DNA from: Paenibacillus sp.
Lineage (GTDB): Bacteria > Bacillota > Bacilli > Paenibacillales > YIM-B00363
Reading direction: 5' to 3'
NCBI RefSeq assembly: GCF_031177825.1
Contig: NZ_JAPSKE010000043.1
Coordinates: 1-32,415 of the forward strand
Length of the DNA stretch: 32,415 bases
A program made the translations under genes and the position numbers. Shown in pieces: positions 1-8,100 of this stretch. Under the pieces are notes generated by a model, which was given only the letters and a program-made list of their open reading frames with translations, had not been told where the DNA came from and made no database searches. Within the stretch, counting starts at the first letter, position 1. Each line of letters begins with the position of its first letter.

Positions 1-167
1 TCTGGCCACCATGGACGTAACTCGGAAATGGACCGGCCGTGTTCAAAACTGGGGACAGATCCTGCTGCAGCTCTCAGTCTTCTTCCCCGACCGAATTGGA
101 CCCCATTTACCTTAGGCTGTCCGTGGGTTTTCTCTAGGAGTGTTTACACGAAATTCTTGACAGACCC
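1..167 (+). mobile_element. Right end of an IS256-family insertion sequence (partial)
   Basis: The window opens inside an insertion sequence. The last part of an IS256-type (mutator) transposase reads in frame to a stop at 113-115. About 25 nt further on, the sequence at 141-167 (TGTTTACACGAAATTCTTGA, then CAGACCC) has the look of an IS256-group terminal inverted repeat. After 167 an A-rich stretch begins, which is where the element should stop. The other end lies outside the window, so the target duplication cannot be checked. Confidence 0.75.
2..115 (+). CDS. IS256-family transposase, C-terminal fragment
   Basis: An open frame enters from the left edge and stops at TAG 113-115, giving 37 visible residues. 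They include the segments KWTGRVQNWGQILLQLSVFF and PDRIGPHLP, the typical C-terminus of IS256/mutator transposases (a Lys-Trp pair, then W-G-xx-L-x-QL-x-x-F-F-x-D-R). The catalytic DDE residues would lie upstream, outside the window, so it cannot be said whether the element is intact. The start codon is not visible. A different frame that opens at 28 overlaps it but has no family resemblance and is a shadow. Confidence 0.75.
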   Translation: MATMDVTRKWTGRVQNWGQILLQLSVFFPDRIGPHLP

Positions 168-231
168 AAAAAAAGCGACGGATCGGTTCCATCGCCGTTA
201 CTCAAAGTCTTCATGCTTACCTCAAATATGT

Positions 232-498
232 TCAAGGTAAAGCATCCAACGATAGATACAGACACAGCGCGGAAATGGCATAGAATATTATGGGAACCCG
301 ACGATTTCGTCGCATATTCAACCCGAAAGCGCCGAAGAAGATCGCAGCTGCGAACTTCGATACGCTCTCAGAATATCCACCCAGCGGTAAGGCGGAGCTG
401 CTGAGTACAATAGAAGTCAGCAAAGAAATACCGACTACCATCCGAAACCACAAGGGTGCCCTCAAGAATAATTTATAGTAAGAATGGATACGTCTCAT
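232..498 (-). CDS. Small hydrophobic membrane protein, unknown function
   Basis: An 88-residue protein of unknown family. It has two or three hydrophobic stretches (about residues 17-36, 47-60 and 68-85) separated by a short basic loop (NMRRNRR), so it is probably an integral membrane protein with a basic N-terminus (MRR...). The start is well supported: AAGGAGA lies at 504-510, five bases upstream of the ATG. It is flanked on the left by the end of an IS256 element and has no obvious operon partner. Composition is more AT-rich than the genes to its right, which may mean it belongs to a recently rearranged patch. No function is proposed. Confidence 0.6.
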   Translation of the reverse strand: MRRIHSYYKLFLRAPLWFRMVVGISLLTSIVLSSSALPLGGYSESVSKFAAAIFFGAFGLNMRRNRRVPIIFYAISALCLYLSLDALP

Positions 499-628
499 AT
501 ATTTCTCCTTCTGAAGACACAGTTATCTAACGATTTATCTCAATTATGATTGCAGAAATTTCGGTCCTGTTCCTTCCAAACTTCGAGCGATGAACCATAA
601 AGCTATCAAGGGAAGCGAATAAAGAAAA

Positions 629-670
629 CCCTTGATTTATCAACGTTTTCGACAAATCAAGGGCCTTTTC
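629..670 (-). terminator. Rho-independent terminator after the ABC operon
   Basis: A perfect 10-bp inverted repeat (CCCTTGATTT at 629-638, AAATCAAGGG at 654-663) encloses a 15-nt loop. On the minus strand it is followed by TTTTCTTT. On the plus strand it is followed by CCTTTTC, so it may work weakly in both directions. It lies about 100 bp beyond the stop of the permease gene at 760. Confidence 0.75.
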
Positions 671-759
671 ATGTTTCAAACATGTATTGTAAATTGTCTC
701 AGTTAACGATCGAATCTGTCTCCGTTATAACCGTTACTCACACACTACCTATCTTGCCG

Positions 760-2019
760 TTACACGTCGTACGCCTTCATCGCCTTCCGCAATTCCTTCC
801 AGGTCGGCAGTTTACCGTAGAGCAGGACGCCGGTACGGTAAATTTTCGCGGCGAGCCAGCCCATCGCATAGACGCCTGCCGCGGATATCGCGATCGAGAG
901 AACGATCTCCCACCATGCCGGATCGGCGAGGCCGATGCGCAGGAACATGACGAGCGGCGAGAAGAACGGCACGAACGACATGACGACGATGAACGGCGCG
1001 TTCGGGTTCGTCAGGCCGTACATCGCGACCATGAACGCGCCGACGATGAGCAGCGTGATCGGCATGATCACTTGGCCGACCTCCTCCGTCCGGCTCACGA
1101 GCGAGCCGACCGCCGCGAACACGGCGGCATAGATCAGATAGCCGAGCAGGTAAAAGATAATGAAGTAAACGAACAGCATCGGATCGACTTCGGACAAGTT
1201 AATATTCAAGTTCGTTAACAACGGGTTGCTGCCTTGCGAGAGCGTCAGATTCGCGGCGCCGACCGTGATGAACAACGCGATCTGCGTCAGGCCGAGCAGG
1301 CAGACGCCGATGATCTTGCCGAACATCTGCGTTAGCGGCGCGGAGCTCGAGACGAGCAGCTCCATGACGCGGGAGCTCTTCTCCGCGGTAATCGCCGTAG
1401 CGACCATATTGCCGTACCCGATGACGCCCATGTAGAGCAAGAAGAGCAGCACGTAGACGAGACCGAACGCCAATTGGATTTCCGACTCGCTCTTGCCTTC
1501 GGCCGCGTCGGTAAGTTGCACGGGTACGATCGACACGGGCGCGGACAGCTTGGCGACTTGCTCTTCGCTAAGGCCCATGCTTTCCCGGGCGAGCGCTTGA
1601 TTGACGTATTGCAAGCCGCTCGATAAGTCGCCCATCAACGACGGGATCGCGTCCTTGGACTTATACTCGAAGCTCGGCACGCCGTTGACGTTCGCCTCGG
1701 CGCCGGCCTTAAGGTAGCCCGTGAGCTCCTTCGCCTCGACGAGCCTCGCCGCCTCTTCCTCGTTCGCCACGCCGACGACTTCGACGGCCGGCTCCGGGGA
1801 CAGCGCGTAATATTCGTTGAGCAGCGACACGTATCGCTCCCCGCCCTCGACGACGCCGACCCGCTTCGGGCCCTCGTCCCCGCCGAACGACGCGATGATC
1901 GACGGCAGATGCGCCAAGACGGATACGATGAGGACGAAGACGAGCGTCGAAATGAGGAAAGACTTCTGCTTAATCGCGTTGCCGTACGTAAATCGGATAA
2001 CCGTCCCTAATTTATTCAT
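760..2019 (-). CDS. ABC transporter permease, YhaP/NatB-like
   Basis: A 419-residue ABC-2 type membrane protein, the same length as I recall for Bacillus YhaP. One membrane segment near the N-terminus (about residues 18-40) is followed by a large extracytoplasmic domain (about 45-185) and then five or six closely packed membrane segments. The conserved AITAEKSSRVMELLVSS loop typical of NatB-type exporters follows the second membrane segment. It probably exports sodium, a drug, a peptide or a lipid; the substrate cannot be read from sequence. Its ATG overlaps the end of the ATPase gene at 2012-2920 by 8 nt, so the two are translationally coupled partners. It is the last gene of the YtrA-type operon. 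Confidence 0.88.
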   Translation of the reverse strand: MNKLGTVIRFTYGNAIKQKSFLISTLVFVLIVSVLAHLPSIIASFGGDEGPKRVGVVEGGERYVSLLNEYYALSPEPAVEVVGVANEEEAARLVEAKELTGYLKAGAEANVNGVPSFEYKSKDAIPSLMGDLSSGLQYVNQALARESMGLSEEQVAKLSAPVSIVPVQLTDAAEGKSESEIQLAFGLVYVLLFLLYMGVIGYGNMVATAITAEKSSRVMELLVSSSAPLTQMFGKIIGVCLLGLTQIALFITVGAANLTLSQGSNPLLTNLNINLSEVDPMLFVYFIIFYLLGYLIYAAVFAAVGSLVSRTEEVGQVIMPITLLIVGAFMVAMYGLTNPNAPFIVVMSFVPFFSPLVMFLRIGLADPAWWEIVLSIAISAAGVYAMGWLAAKIYRTGVLLYGKLPTWKELRKAMKAYDV

Positions 2020-2920
2020 GTTTGCCGGAACCCCCGATCGTCTTAATGAAAATGTCGTTCAGCGACGGCTCCATCAGCTCGAACCGCGTCACCGTGTTCG
2101 TGTCCGCCGCGAGGCGGAGCACCCGCCCGGCCGCCGACTCGTCCGCGATTCGGATGTCGTAGCCGTTCGCGAGCCGCTTGACCGCCGTCACGCCTTCGAT
2201 GCGCTCGAGCCCCTCCATCGGACGCTCCGTCGTCAGCATGACGCGTTCCTTCGGGAAGCGGCTCTTGATCTCGCGCAGGCTGCCCTGCAGCACGGCGTTC
2301 GATCGGTCCAAGACGCAGACGTTCTGACACAGCTCCTCGACATGCTCCATCCGGTGGCTGGAGAACAGAATCGTCTTGCCTTCGTCACGGAGCGACGCGA
2401 TCGTCTCCTTCAGCAGCTCGACGTTGACCGGATCGAGGCCGCTGAACGCTTCGTCGAGAATGAGATAATTCGGATTATGAATGACGGCCGCGATGAACTG
2501 AATTTTCTGCTGGTTGCCTTTGGACAGCTCTTCGACCTTCTTGCCGTAGTTCTCCGGCACGCCGAACCGCTCCAGCCAAACTTTCAGTGCCTTGTCCGCG
2601 TCGGCGCGGCGCATGCCGCGCAGCTCCGCGAGGTACAAAATCTGGTCGCTCACCTTCACCTTCGGGTACAGCCCCCGCTCTTCCGGCAAGTACCCGAATT
2701 GCTCTTTCATCGCTTGGGAATACGGCTGCCCGCCGTAAGCGATCTTGCCTTCGTCCGGATAGATGAGGCCGAGCACCATCCGCATCGTCGTCGTCTTCCC
2801 GGCGCCGTTCGCTCCGATCAAGCCGAAGATTTCCCCTTGCTGCGCCGTGAAGGAGATGCCGTTCACCGCGCGTTTGGCGCCGAAGTTTTTCGCTACGCGC
2901 TCTAGTTTCAAGTTCCCCAT
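2012..2920 (-). CDS. ABC transporter ATP-binding protein, YhaQ/NatA-like
   Basis: A 302-residue nucleotide-binding subunit. The Walker A motif GANGAGKTT is at residues 36-44, the signature LSKGNQQ at 132-138 and Walker B YLILDEAFSGLD at 152-163, with an H-loop histidine in FSSHRMEH. A C-terminal extension of about 80 residues after the ATPase core is typical of the NatA/YhaQ subgroup. Its partner is the permease that begins inside its last codons. The preceding gene ends only 5 nt upstream, which indicates a single transcript. The start ATG at 2920 aligns with the family N-terminus. Confidence 0.9.
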   Translation of the reverse strand: MGNLKLERVAKNFGAKRAVNGISFTAQQGEIFGLIGANGAGKTTTMRMVLGLIYPDEGKIAYGGQPYSQAMKEQFGYLPEERGLYPKVKVSDQILYLAELRGMRRADADKALKVWLERFGVPENYGKKVEELSKGNQQKIQFIAAVIHNPNYLILDEAFSGLDPVNVELLKETIASLRDEGKTILFSSHRMEHVEELCQNVCVLDRSNAVLQGSLREIKSRFPKERVMLTTERPMEGLERIEGVTAVKRLANGYDIRIADESAAGRVLRLAADTNTVTRFELMEPSLNDIFIKTIGGSGKHE

Positions 2921-2925
2921 ATCGG

Positions 2926-3831
2926 TTACACGCCTCCGCTCTTTCGTTTATCGGATTCCATTAGATGCCACAAGATATCCTCGAGCTCGACCGCCCGCGT
3001 CTCGAGCGGAGCGATGCCGAGCGCGCGAAGCTCGGCTTCGGTGCGACTCGCGTCGCTCGTGACGAACCGCGTGCCGCCGCCGGCGCCCCGGCCCTCTTCC
3101 ACCGCTACGACGCCGGGCAGCGTCCGGACGCGGTCCGCGCCTTCGCCGATCCACATCGTCTTCCAATCGTCCATCAGCCGATCCTTCTCGTATACGCCGA
3201 CGATCCGGCCCTTGTACAAGAATACGATCAAGTCGGCCAGACGGCGCACCTCTTCCATGATGTGCGTCGCGACGAACACCGTCCGGTCTCCCCCGTCCAT
3301 GAACGCCCGGATTTCATCCATCATGATGCGCCAAGCGAACGGGTCGAGTCCGGAGGACGGCTCGTCGAGCAGCAGCAGCTCCGGGTCGTGCGACACCGCG
3401 AGCGCGAACTCGAGCCGCTTCGTCATGCCGGTCGACAGCTCCTTCAGCTTCTTCTTCGGCTCGAGCTCGAGCCGCTCGCTCAGTCGGCTCCACGTCGCTT
3501 CGTTCCAGTTCTTATACCACCGAGCGACGAATCGCTTCCACTCCGACACCGTCATGCCGTCGTCGACGGGCAGCATCGAGTCGCCGACGAAGCCGATTCG
3601 ACGCTTCGTTCCGACGTCGTTCGCGGGATACGCCGCCTCGCCGAAGACGCGGAGCGTTCCCCGATCGGGATGCAGCAGCCCCATCATCGAGCGGAACAAC
3701 GTGCTCTTGCCCGAGCCGTTCGGCCCGACGAGCGCGACGATAAGCCCTTCCTCCACGGTAAGATCGATCGGTCCTAGACGGAAGTCGCCCCGCATTTTCT
3801 CGAACCGTTCCAGCTCTAGTACCGGCTTCAT
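2926..3831 (-). CDS. ABC transporter ATP-binding protein, YtrB-like
   Basis: A 301-residue ATPase with Walker A GPNGSGKST at residues 36-44, signature LSTGMTKRLE from residue 132 and Walker B LLLLDEPSSGLD at 152-163. The pairing with a YtrA-type repressor just upstream (ATGA overlap at 3828-3831) matches the Bacillus ytr arrangement, where such systems respond to cell-wall antibiotics or cell-wall stress. The likely membrane partner is the 239-residue protein encoded first in the operon. Two ATPases in one operon suggest two transporters or a heteromeric one. The residues needed for ATP hydrolysis all appear present. Confidence 0.88.
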   Translation of the reverse strand: MKPVLELERFEKMRGDFRLGPIDLTVEEGLIVALVGPNGSGKSTLFRSMMGLLHPDRGTLRVFGEAAYPANDVGTKRRIGFVGDSMLPVDDGMTVSEWKRFVARWYKNWNEATWSRLSERLELEPKKKLKELSTGMTKRLEFALAVSHDPELLLLDEPSSGLDPFAWRIMMDEIRAFMDGGDRTVFVATHIMEEVRRLADLIVFLYKGRIVGVYEKDRLMDDWKTMWIGEGADRVRTLPGVVAVEEGRGAGGGTRFVTSDASRTEAELRALGIAPLETRAVELEDILWHLMESDKRKSGGV

Positions 3832-4232
3832 CGCGTCCCCTCCTCCGAAGGAAATACGTCCCGCAGCGCCTGCTCGAATACGTCCCGAACTTCCCGCTCG
3901 CCGAGACCCGACATCTTGATCCGCTCCAACGCTTGCTTCAGCGCATCGCGCACCGCTTCGTATTGATATTGCCCTCTGCGGTCCGCTTCAACCTCGGACA
4001 CGAACGTTCCGGTTCCTTGTCTCGTTCTCACGAGCCCCTCACTCTCCAACTCTTGATATACCCTGCGAATCGTAATGACGCTGCACTCCGTCTCGACCGC
4101 CAGCTCCCGAATGGACGGCAGCAGCGTCCCGGCCGGCAGCTGGCCGCTGAAGATAAGCGATCTCATCTGGGATGCGATCTGATGGTACAGCGGTTCGGCG
4201 CTGTCATGCGATATGCGAATCGGTAATGGCAT
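3828..4232 (-). CDS. GntR-family transcriptional repressor, YtrA subfamily
   Basis: A 134-residue regulator. A winged helix-turn-helix occupies about residues 10-80 (PSIRELAVETECSVITIRRV, then YQELESEGLVRTRQGTGTFV), followed by a short helical tail of about 50 residues. There is no large effector-binding domain, which is diagnostic of the YtrA subfamily. Family members repress their own ABC-transporter operon. The gene sits second in the operon, 16 nt after the membrane protein, and overlaps the ATPase gene by 4 nt. The operator candidate is the inverted repeat at 4990-5029 over the operon promoter. Confidence 0.9.
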   Translation of the reverse strand: MPLPIRISHDSAEPLYHQIASQMRSLIFSGQLPAGTLLPSIRELAVETECSVITIRRVYQELESEGLVRTRQGTGTFVSEVEADRRGQYQYEAVRDALKQALERIKMSGLGEREVRDVFEQALRDVFPSEEGTR

Positions 4233-4248
4233 CTCTCGTCACCGCCCT

Positions 4249-4968
4249 TCACTCGAAATCCCGATGGAGTAAGATGCGGCGCAAGCGAAGCTGCATCCAG
4301 ACATGCGCGGCGACGCCGATCGGGAGCGCAAGCGCGGTCCAGAGCCAACCGCCGGGCTTCTGAATCGACTCGACGACGAAGAACGTAAGGTGCTTGCCGG
4401 TCAGGAAGTAGAAGGCGACCACGAACGCGACGAAGGCGATCACCGCGAGGAACGAGCTCAGCAAATACCGCTTGCCGCTGCGGCTCCATTCCTCGACGAC
4501 GAACCAGACGCTGAACGCATTGCCGATGGCGAACCAGAAGAGAACGAATGGAAGAAGGACCGCCAAGGGCAAATCCCGCGCCCAATCGCTTGCGATATAG
4601 AAAATGCCGAAAAACAACAGCGTCGACACCGGCGACGCCAGCAGCACCTGAATCGACCGGCTCATCGCGAGCGTCTCGACGGGAATCGGGAGCGATCGCA
4701 TCATCGCGAGCTTCTTCGTGAACGAGTCGTTCTTCCAATACGGGTTGTTCAGGTATCCCTTGCAGAAGACGAAGCCGTTCATCGACATGAACGTGACGAC
4801 GAGCAGATCCATCATGATCCCCGTGAAGGCGAAATCCTCGGCGACCCATTCGTCGGAAAACATCCCCGTAAGACCGCCGTACGCGCCGTAAAAGGCGACC
4901 GTCATAACGAGACCGATCTTCGAATGCGACCATTGCGTTCGAGTCAGCCACAATGCGTCTCTAAGCAT
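4249..4968 (-). CDS. Membrane protein, probable ABC transporter permease subunit
   Basis: A 239-residue protein with about six hydrophobic segments (roughly residues 20-40, 52-75, 105-127, 133-157, 166-190 and 205-228) and no soluble domain. It begins MLRDALWLTRTQW. It is the first gene of the operon, directly after the YtrA-type operator, and is co-transcribed with two ATPases. I infer that it is the permease partner of the YtrB-like ATPase. I do not recognise a named family, although the N-terminal half resembles ABC-2 type permeases in layout. AGGAGG lies 6-7 nt before the ATG at 4968. Confidence 0.75.
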   Translation of the reverse strand: MLRDALWLTRTQWSHSKIGLVMTVAFYGAYGGLTGMFSDEWVAEDFAFTGIMMDLLVVTFMSMNGFVFCKGYLNNPYWKNDSFTKKLAMMRSLPIPVETLAMSRSIQVLLASPVSTLLFFGIFYIASDWARDLPLAVLLPFVLFWFAIGNAFSVWFVVEEWSRSGKRYLLSSFLAVIAFVAFVVAFYFLTGKHLTFFVVESIQKPGGWLWTALALPIGVAAHVWMQLRLRRILLHRDFE

Positions 4969-4989
4969 ATATGCCTCCTTATTGGTTAC

Positions 4990-5054
4990 ACTGTGTCCGT
5001 GTATATGTGTTTATATCTATATACACAGTATAACGACCCATAAACCAATGTCAA
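4990..5054 (-). promoter_or_regulatory. Sigma-A promoter with inverted-repeat operator for the GntR/ABC operon
   Basis: On the minus strand there is a perfect -35 TTGACA (5049-5054), a 16-nt spacer and a -10 TATACT (5027-5032). Inverted repeats overlap and follow the -10: GTGTATAT (4999-5006) with ATATACAC (5019-5026), and an alternative outer pair ACTGTGT (4990-4996) with ACACAGT (5023-5029). YtrA-type repressors are known to bind spaced GTGTA/TACAC half-sites. The position over the -10 and start point fits repression by the operon's own GntR protein. Confidence 0.7.
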
Positions 5055-5071
5055 CACCGCCGAGGAAAATA

Positions 5072-5114
5072 AGGAAAAAACTCCCGAAGGTTCTGTTCGA
5101 ACCCCGGGAGTTTT
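5072..5114 (-). terminator. Rho-independent terminator of the giant S-layer protein gene
   Basis: AAAACTCCCG (5077-5086) pairs perfectly with CGGGAGTTTT (5105-5114). On the minus strand the hairpin runs into a T-rich tract (TTTTTTCCTT). It lies just past the stop codon at 5121 and separates this gene from the ABC operon promoter. Confidence 0.85.
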
Positions 5115-5120
5115 CCGGTT

Positions 5121-8100
5121 TTACTGTAAGGCTTCGAGCATATTCTCCAACGCCTGGACGCTTTCGGCGCGCGTCAGCGCGCTTTCCGGTTGGAATCGGC
5201 CGTTCGCGCGGCCCTGCACGAGCCCTGCGGCGAACGCCTCGCGGATGGCCGTTTGCGCCCACGCAGGGGCTTCGGCCGTATCCTCGAAGCCGGCGACCGC
5301 CGGGGTCGACCCTCTTCGGCCTCCCGCATACGCGTACGCCCGAACGAGCATGGCCGCCATCTCCTGCCGGGTGACGTTCGCCTCCGGCCGGAACGTGCCG
5401 TCTCCCGCCCCGCCCGCGATGCCCGCTTCGGCGGCGAGCCCGATCTCGTCGGCGTACCACCGGTTCGAGGCGACGTCGGCGAACGAGACGGACGCCTCGC
5501 CCTTCAGCCCCAACGCCCGGACGAGCAGCGCGGCGAACTCCGCCCGCGTGACGGAGCGCTCCGGCGCGAACGTCGCACCGCCTACGCCCTCGACCAGATG
5601 CTTCGCGGACAACGTCCGGATAACGTCGGCCGCCCAATGATCCGCCGGAACGTCGCTGTAACGGACCTCGTATTCCAGCGCCGCATACGTGCTGAAGTGC
5701 TCGATATCGGCCGTCAGCACGCCATTTTCGACCGTGCCGCCCACGTATTCGATCGTTCCGTCGTCAGCCATGTAGTACATGCCGACGATCGTCGGATCGA
5801 TATTCGGGCGCAGCGGAATCGAAATCGCGATCGGCGTCTCGAACGCGCGAAGCGCGAAACTCTCCCCATCCTTCGCTACGATCGAAAGCTCGAACGCATA
5901 GAGCTCGCCCGCCGCTCGGAAGGCCGCTCCCGCCGGACGGTCGACGCCCGCCAGCAAGCGTGCCGTCTCCTCCGCCCCGACCGGCTCCGCCTTCAATACG
6001 ATCCGACTGTCGGCGCGCGACTCTGCCGGGAGCAGCTCGCTCAACGCCTGCAGCACGTTCGCCGGAATCGCGATCGTCAGATTTACCGCTTCGACGGTGA
6101 ACGCCTCGCCGGTCATCGCGCGCGCCGCGTCGCCCGGCAACACCAGCTCTTCGAGCTTGCCGTCCGCTTTGTACGGTCGACCGCTCGTCAGCGCGCTCGC
6201 GTCGATCTCGATGCGGCCTTCCGCGGCCGGCTCGGTCGGCGTCGATGGCGCGCTTGGCGGCGGCGAATCGTCGTCGTCCCCCGGACCCGAACCGGCTGGC
6301 TTCACCTCAAGCACATAGTCATCGCTCCACTCGCCGTAATCCGCGGAGATGACCGTCGTGCCCGGCGCGCGCGCGCGGATTTTACCCGCGGCGTCGATCG
6401 TCGCGACGTTCGGCTCGCTGCTGCCGTAGACGACGCCGGTCGTCAGCGATACTTGGACGCCGTCGCTGTATATTGCCTTCGCGGCCGCGACGCCCTCGTC
6501 TCCGACGGTAAGAACGGTCGGCCCTTCGATGGTGACGGCGTCGATGGCAGGCGATGGGGAATCCACTTGCAATGCATAGGAATCGCTCCACTCCCCGTAT
6601 ACCGCCGAGATGACGGTCGTGCCCGCGGCGAGCGCGCGGACGTTGCCCTCCGTGTCGATCGACGCCACGATCGGGTCGCTGCTGCCGTAGAAGACGCCTT
6701 CCGTCAACGGTACGTGCATGCCGTTGTCATACGTCGCCCTCGTGACGCTCGCGCCCTCCTCTCCGACGAAGAGTCGAGTCGGCCCGTCGACGGAGATGCC
6801 GGTCATCGTCGGCGGAACGGCGCTCACTTGCAGCGTATACGCATCGCTCCACTCGCCGTACGCCGCGGAGATGACGGTCGTGCCCGCAGCCAGCGCGCGG
6901 ACGACGCCGGACGCATCGATCGTCGCAACGCTCGGGTCGCTGCTGCCGTACGTTACGCCGTGCAGCAACGGTACGCGCCGTCCCGAGCCGTACACGGCTT
7001 CCGCGACCGTCGACGAAGTTTCGCCCGCCGTTAGCATCGGAGCGCCCGCCAGCTCGATGCGCTCGATATCGTTCGTCAGCGTGAACCGGTCGATTTCCTC
7101 GCCGGTGTCGACCGCCTTCGCTACGAACGTCAGCGTATCGCCGACGACCTCGATCGTAGAATATATCTGAATCTTACGGTCGTACACCTTTTCCTGCCAA
7201 GGCTGTTCGACCAGCTCGTAGAACTTCGGTCCGCTGGATCCGCCGACGACATATACCGTGCCTTCGCCCGGCTCGACCGGCGCGCCGCCCTTCATCGGGT
7301 GGGTCTTCAGATAAAGATGATCATGTCCGTTCAGCACGAGATCCACGCCGAACTCGTCGAACACCGGCGTCCAATGCCGCTTGACGGCTTCTGTGCTGTA
7401 ATAGCCTCCATAAGGGCCTCTGTGGAAAATAACGATTTTCCACGTCCGATCCGTGTTCGAGAGATCTTCGCGCAGCCAGTCGCGCTGCTCCTCGAAGTAA
7501 TATTCGCTGTTCAACACCGCGAAATGAATGTTTTTATAATCGAATGAGTAATTGGTACCTTTCAGTTCTTCAATACCGTTATCCGGAAAGTTGAAATGCG
7601 ATTTGAAGTCCTTTCCTTCATCGCCGGCGTTATCTTCGTCTTCGCCCGTCACCTCGTGGTTGCCGACGACCGCGACGAGCGTCGTGTTCATCAGCTCTTC
7701 CTGCGCTGCGGCGAACCACATATTCCATTGTTCTTCTTCATGCCCGAGGTCGACGATGTCGCCCGCATGGACGATAAACTCCGCATCGGAAGCGTCGGCT
7801 ACCCCTTTATCCACCGTGTTGCCCCACAGCTGGAAGCCCGCTTGATCCCCCGCTTGGGAGTCGCCGAAGAACAAGAACTTCGTTCGGTCGCCGCCGATCG
7901 GCGCGGTCCGGAACTTGCCGGACGCGCTCACGTTCGCGGCGCCGTCTCCGACCCTATAGACGTATTCCGTATCCGGTTCGAGTCCGTCCAAGACGGCCTT
8001 GTGCACGCGAATCGTGCCGTCGTTGTTCGTGTTATAGATGCCGCTGCTTCCCGCGAACGTTATGACGTTCGCGGCGTCGAAGTCCGTAAACTCGGATGCT

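Noticed and set aside
682..1218. 178-residue plus-strand open frame
   Set aside because: It is antisense to the well-supported YhaP-like permease. Its Arg/Asp/His-rich, low-complexity product is typical of a frame opposite a GC-rich gene.
1817..2905. 362-residue plus-strand open frame
   Set aside because: It lies opposite the permease and ATPase genes and has no recognisable domain or ribosome binding site. Both real genes carry complete ABC motifs on the other strand.
5190..7034. 614-residue plus-strand open frame
   Set aside because: It is antisense to the Big_2 and SLH part of the giant protein. The Arg-rich composition and the repeats merely mirror those of the real gene.
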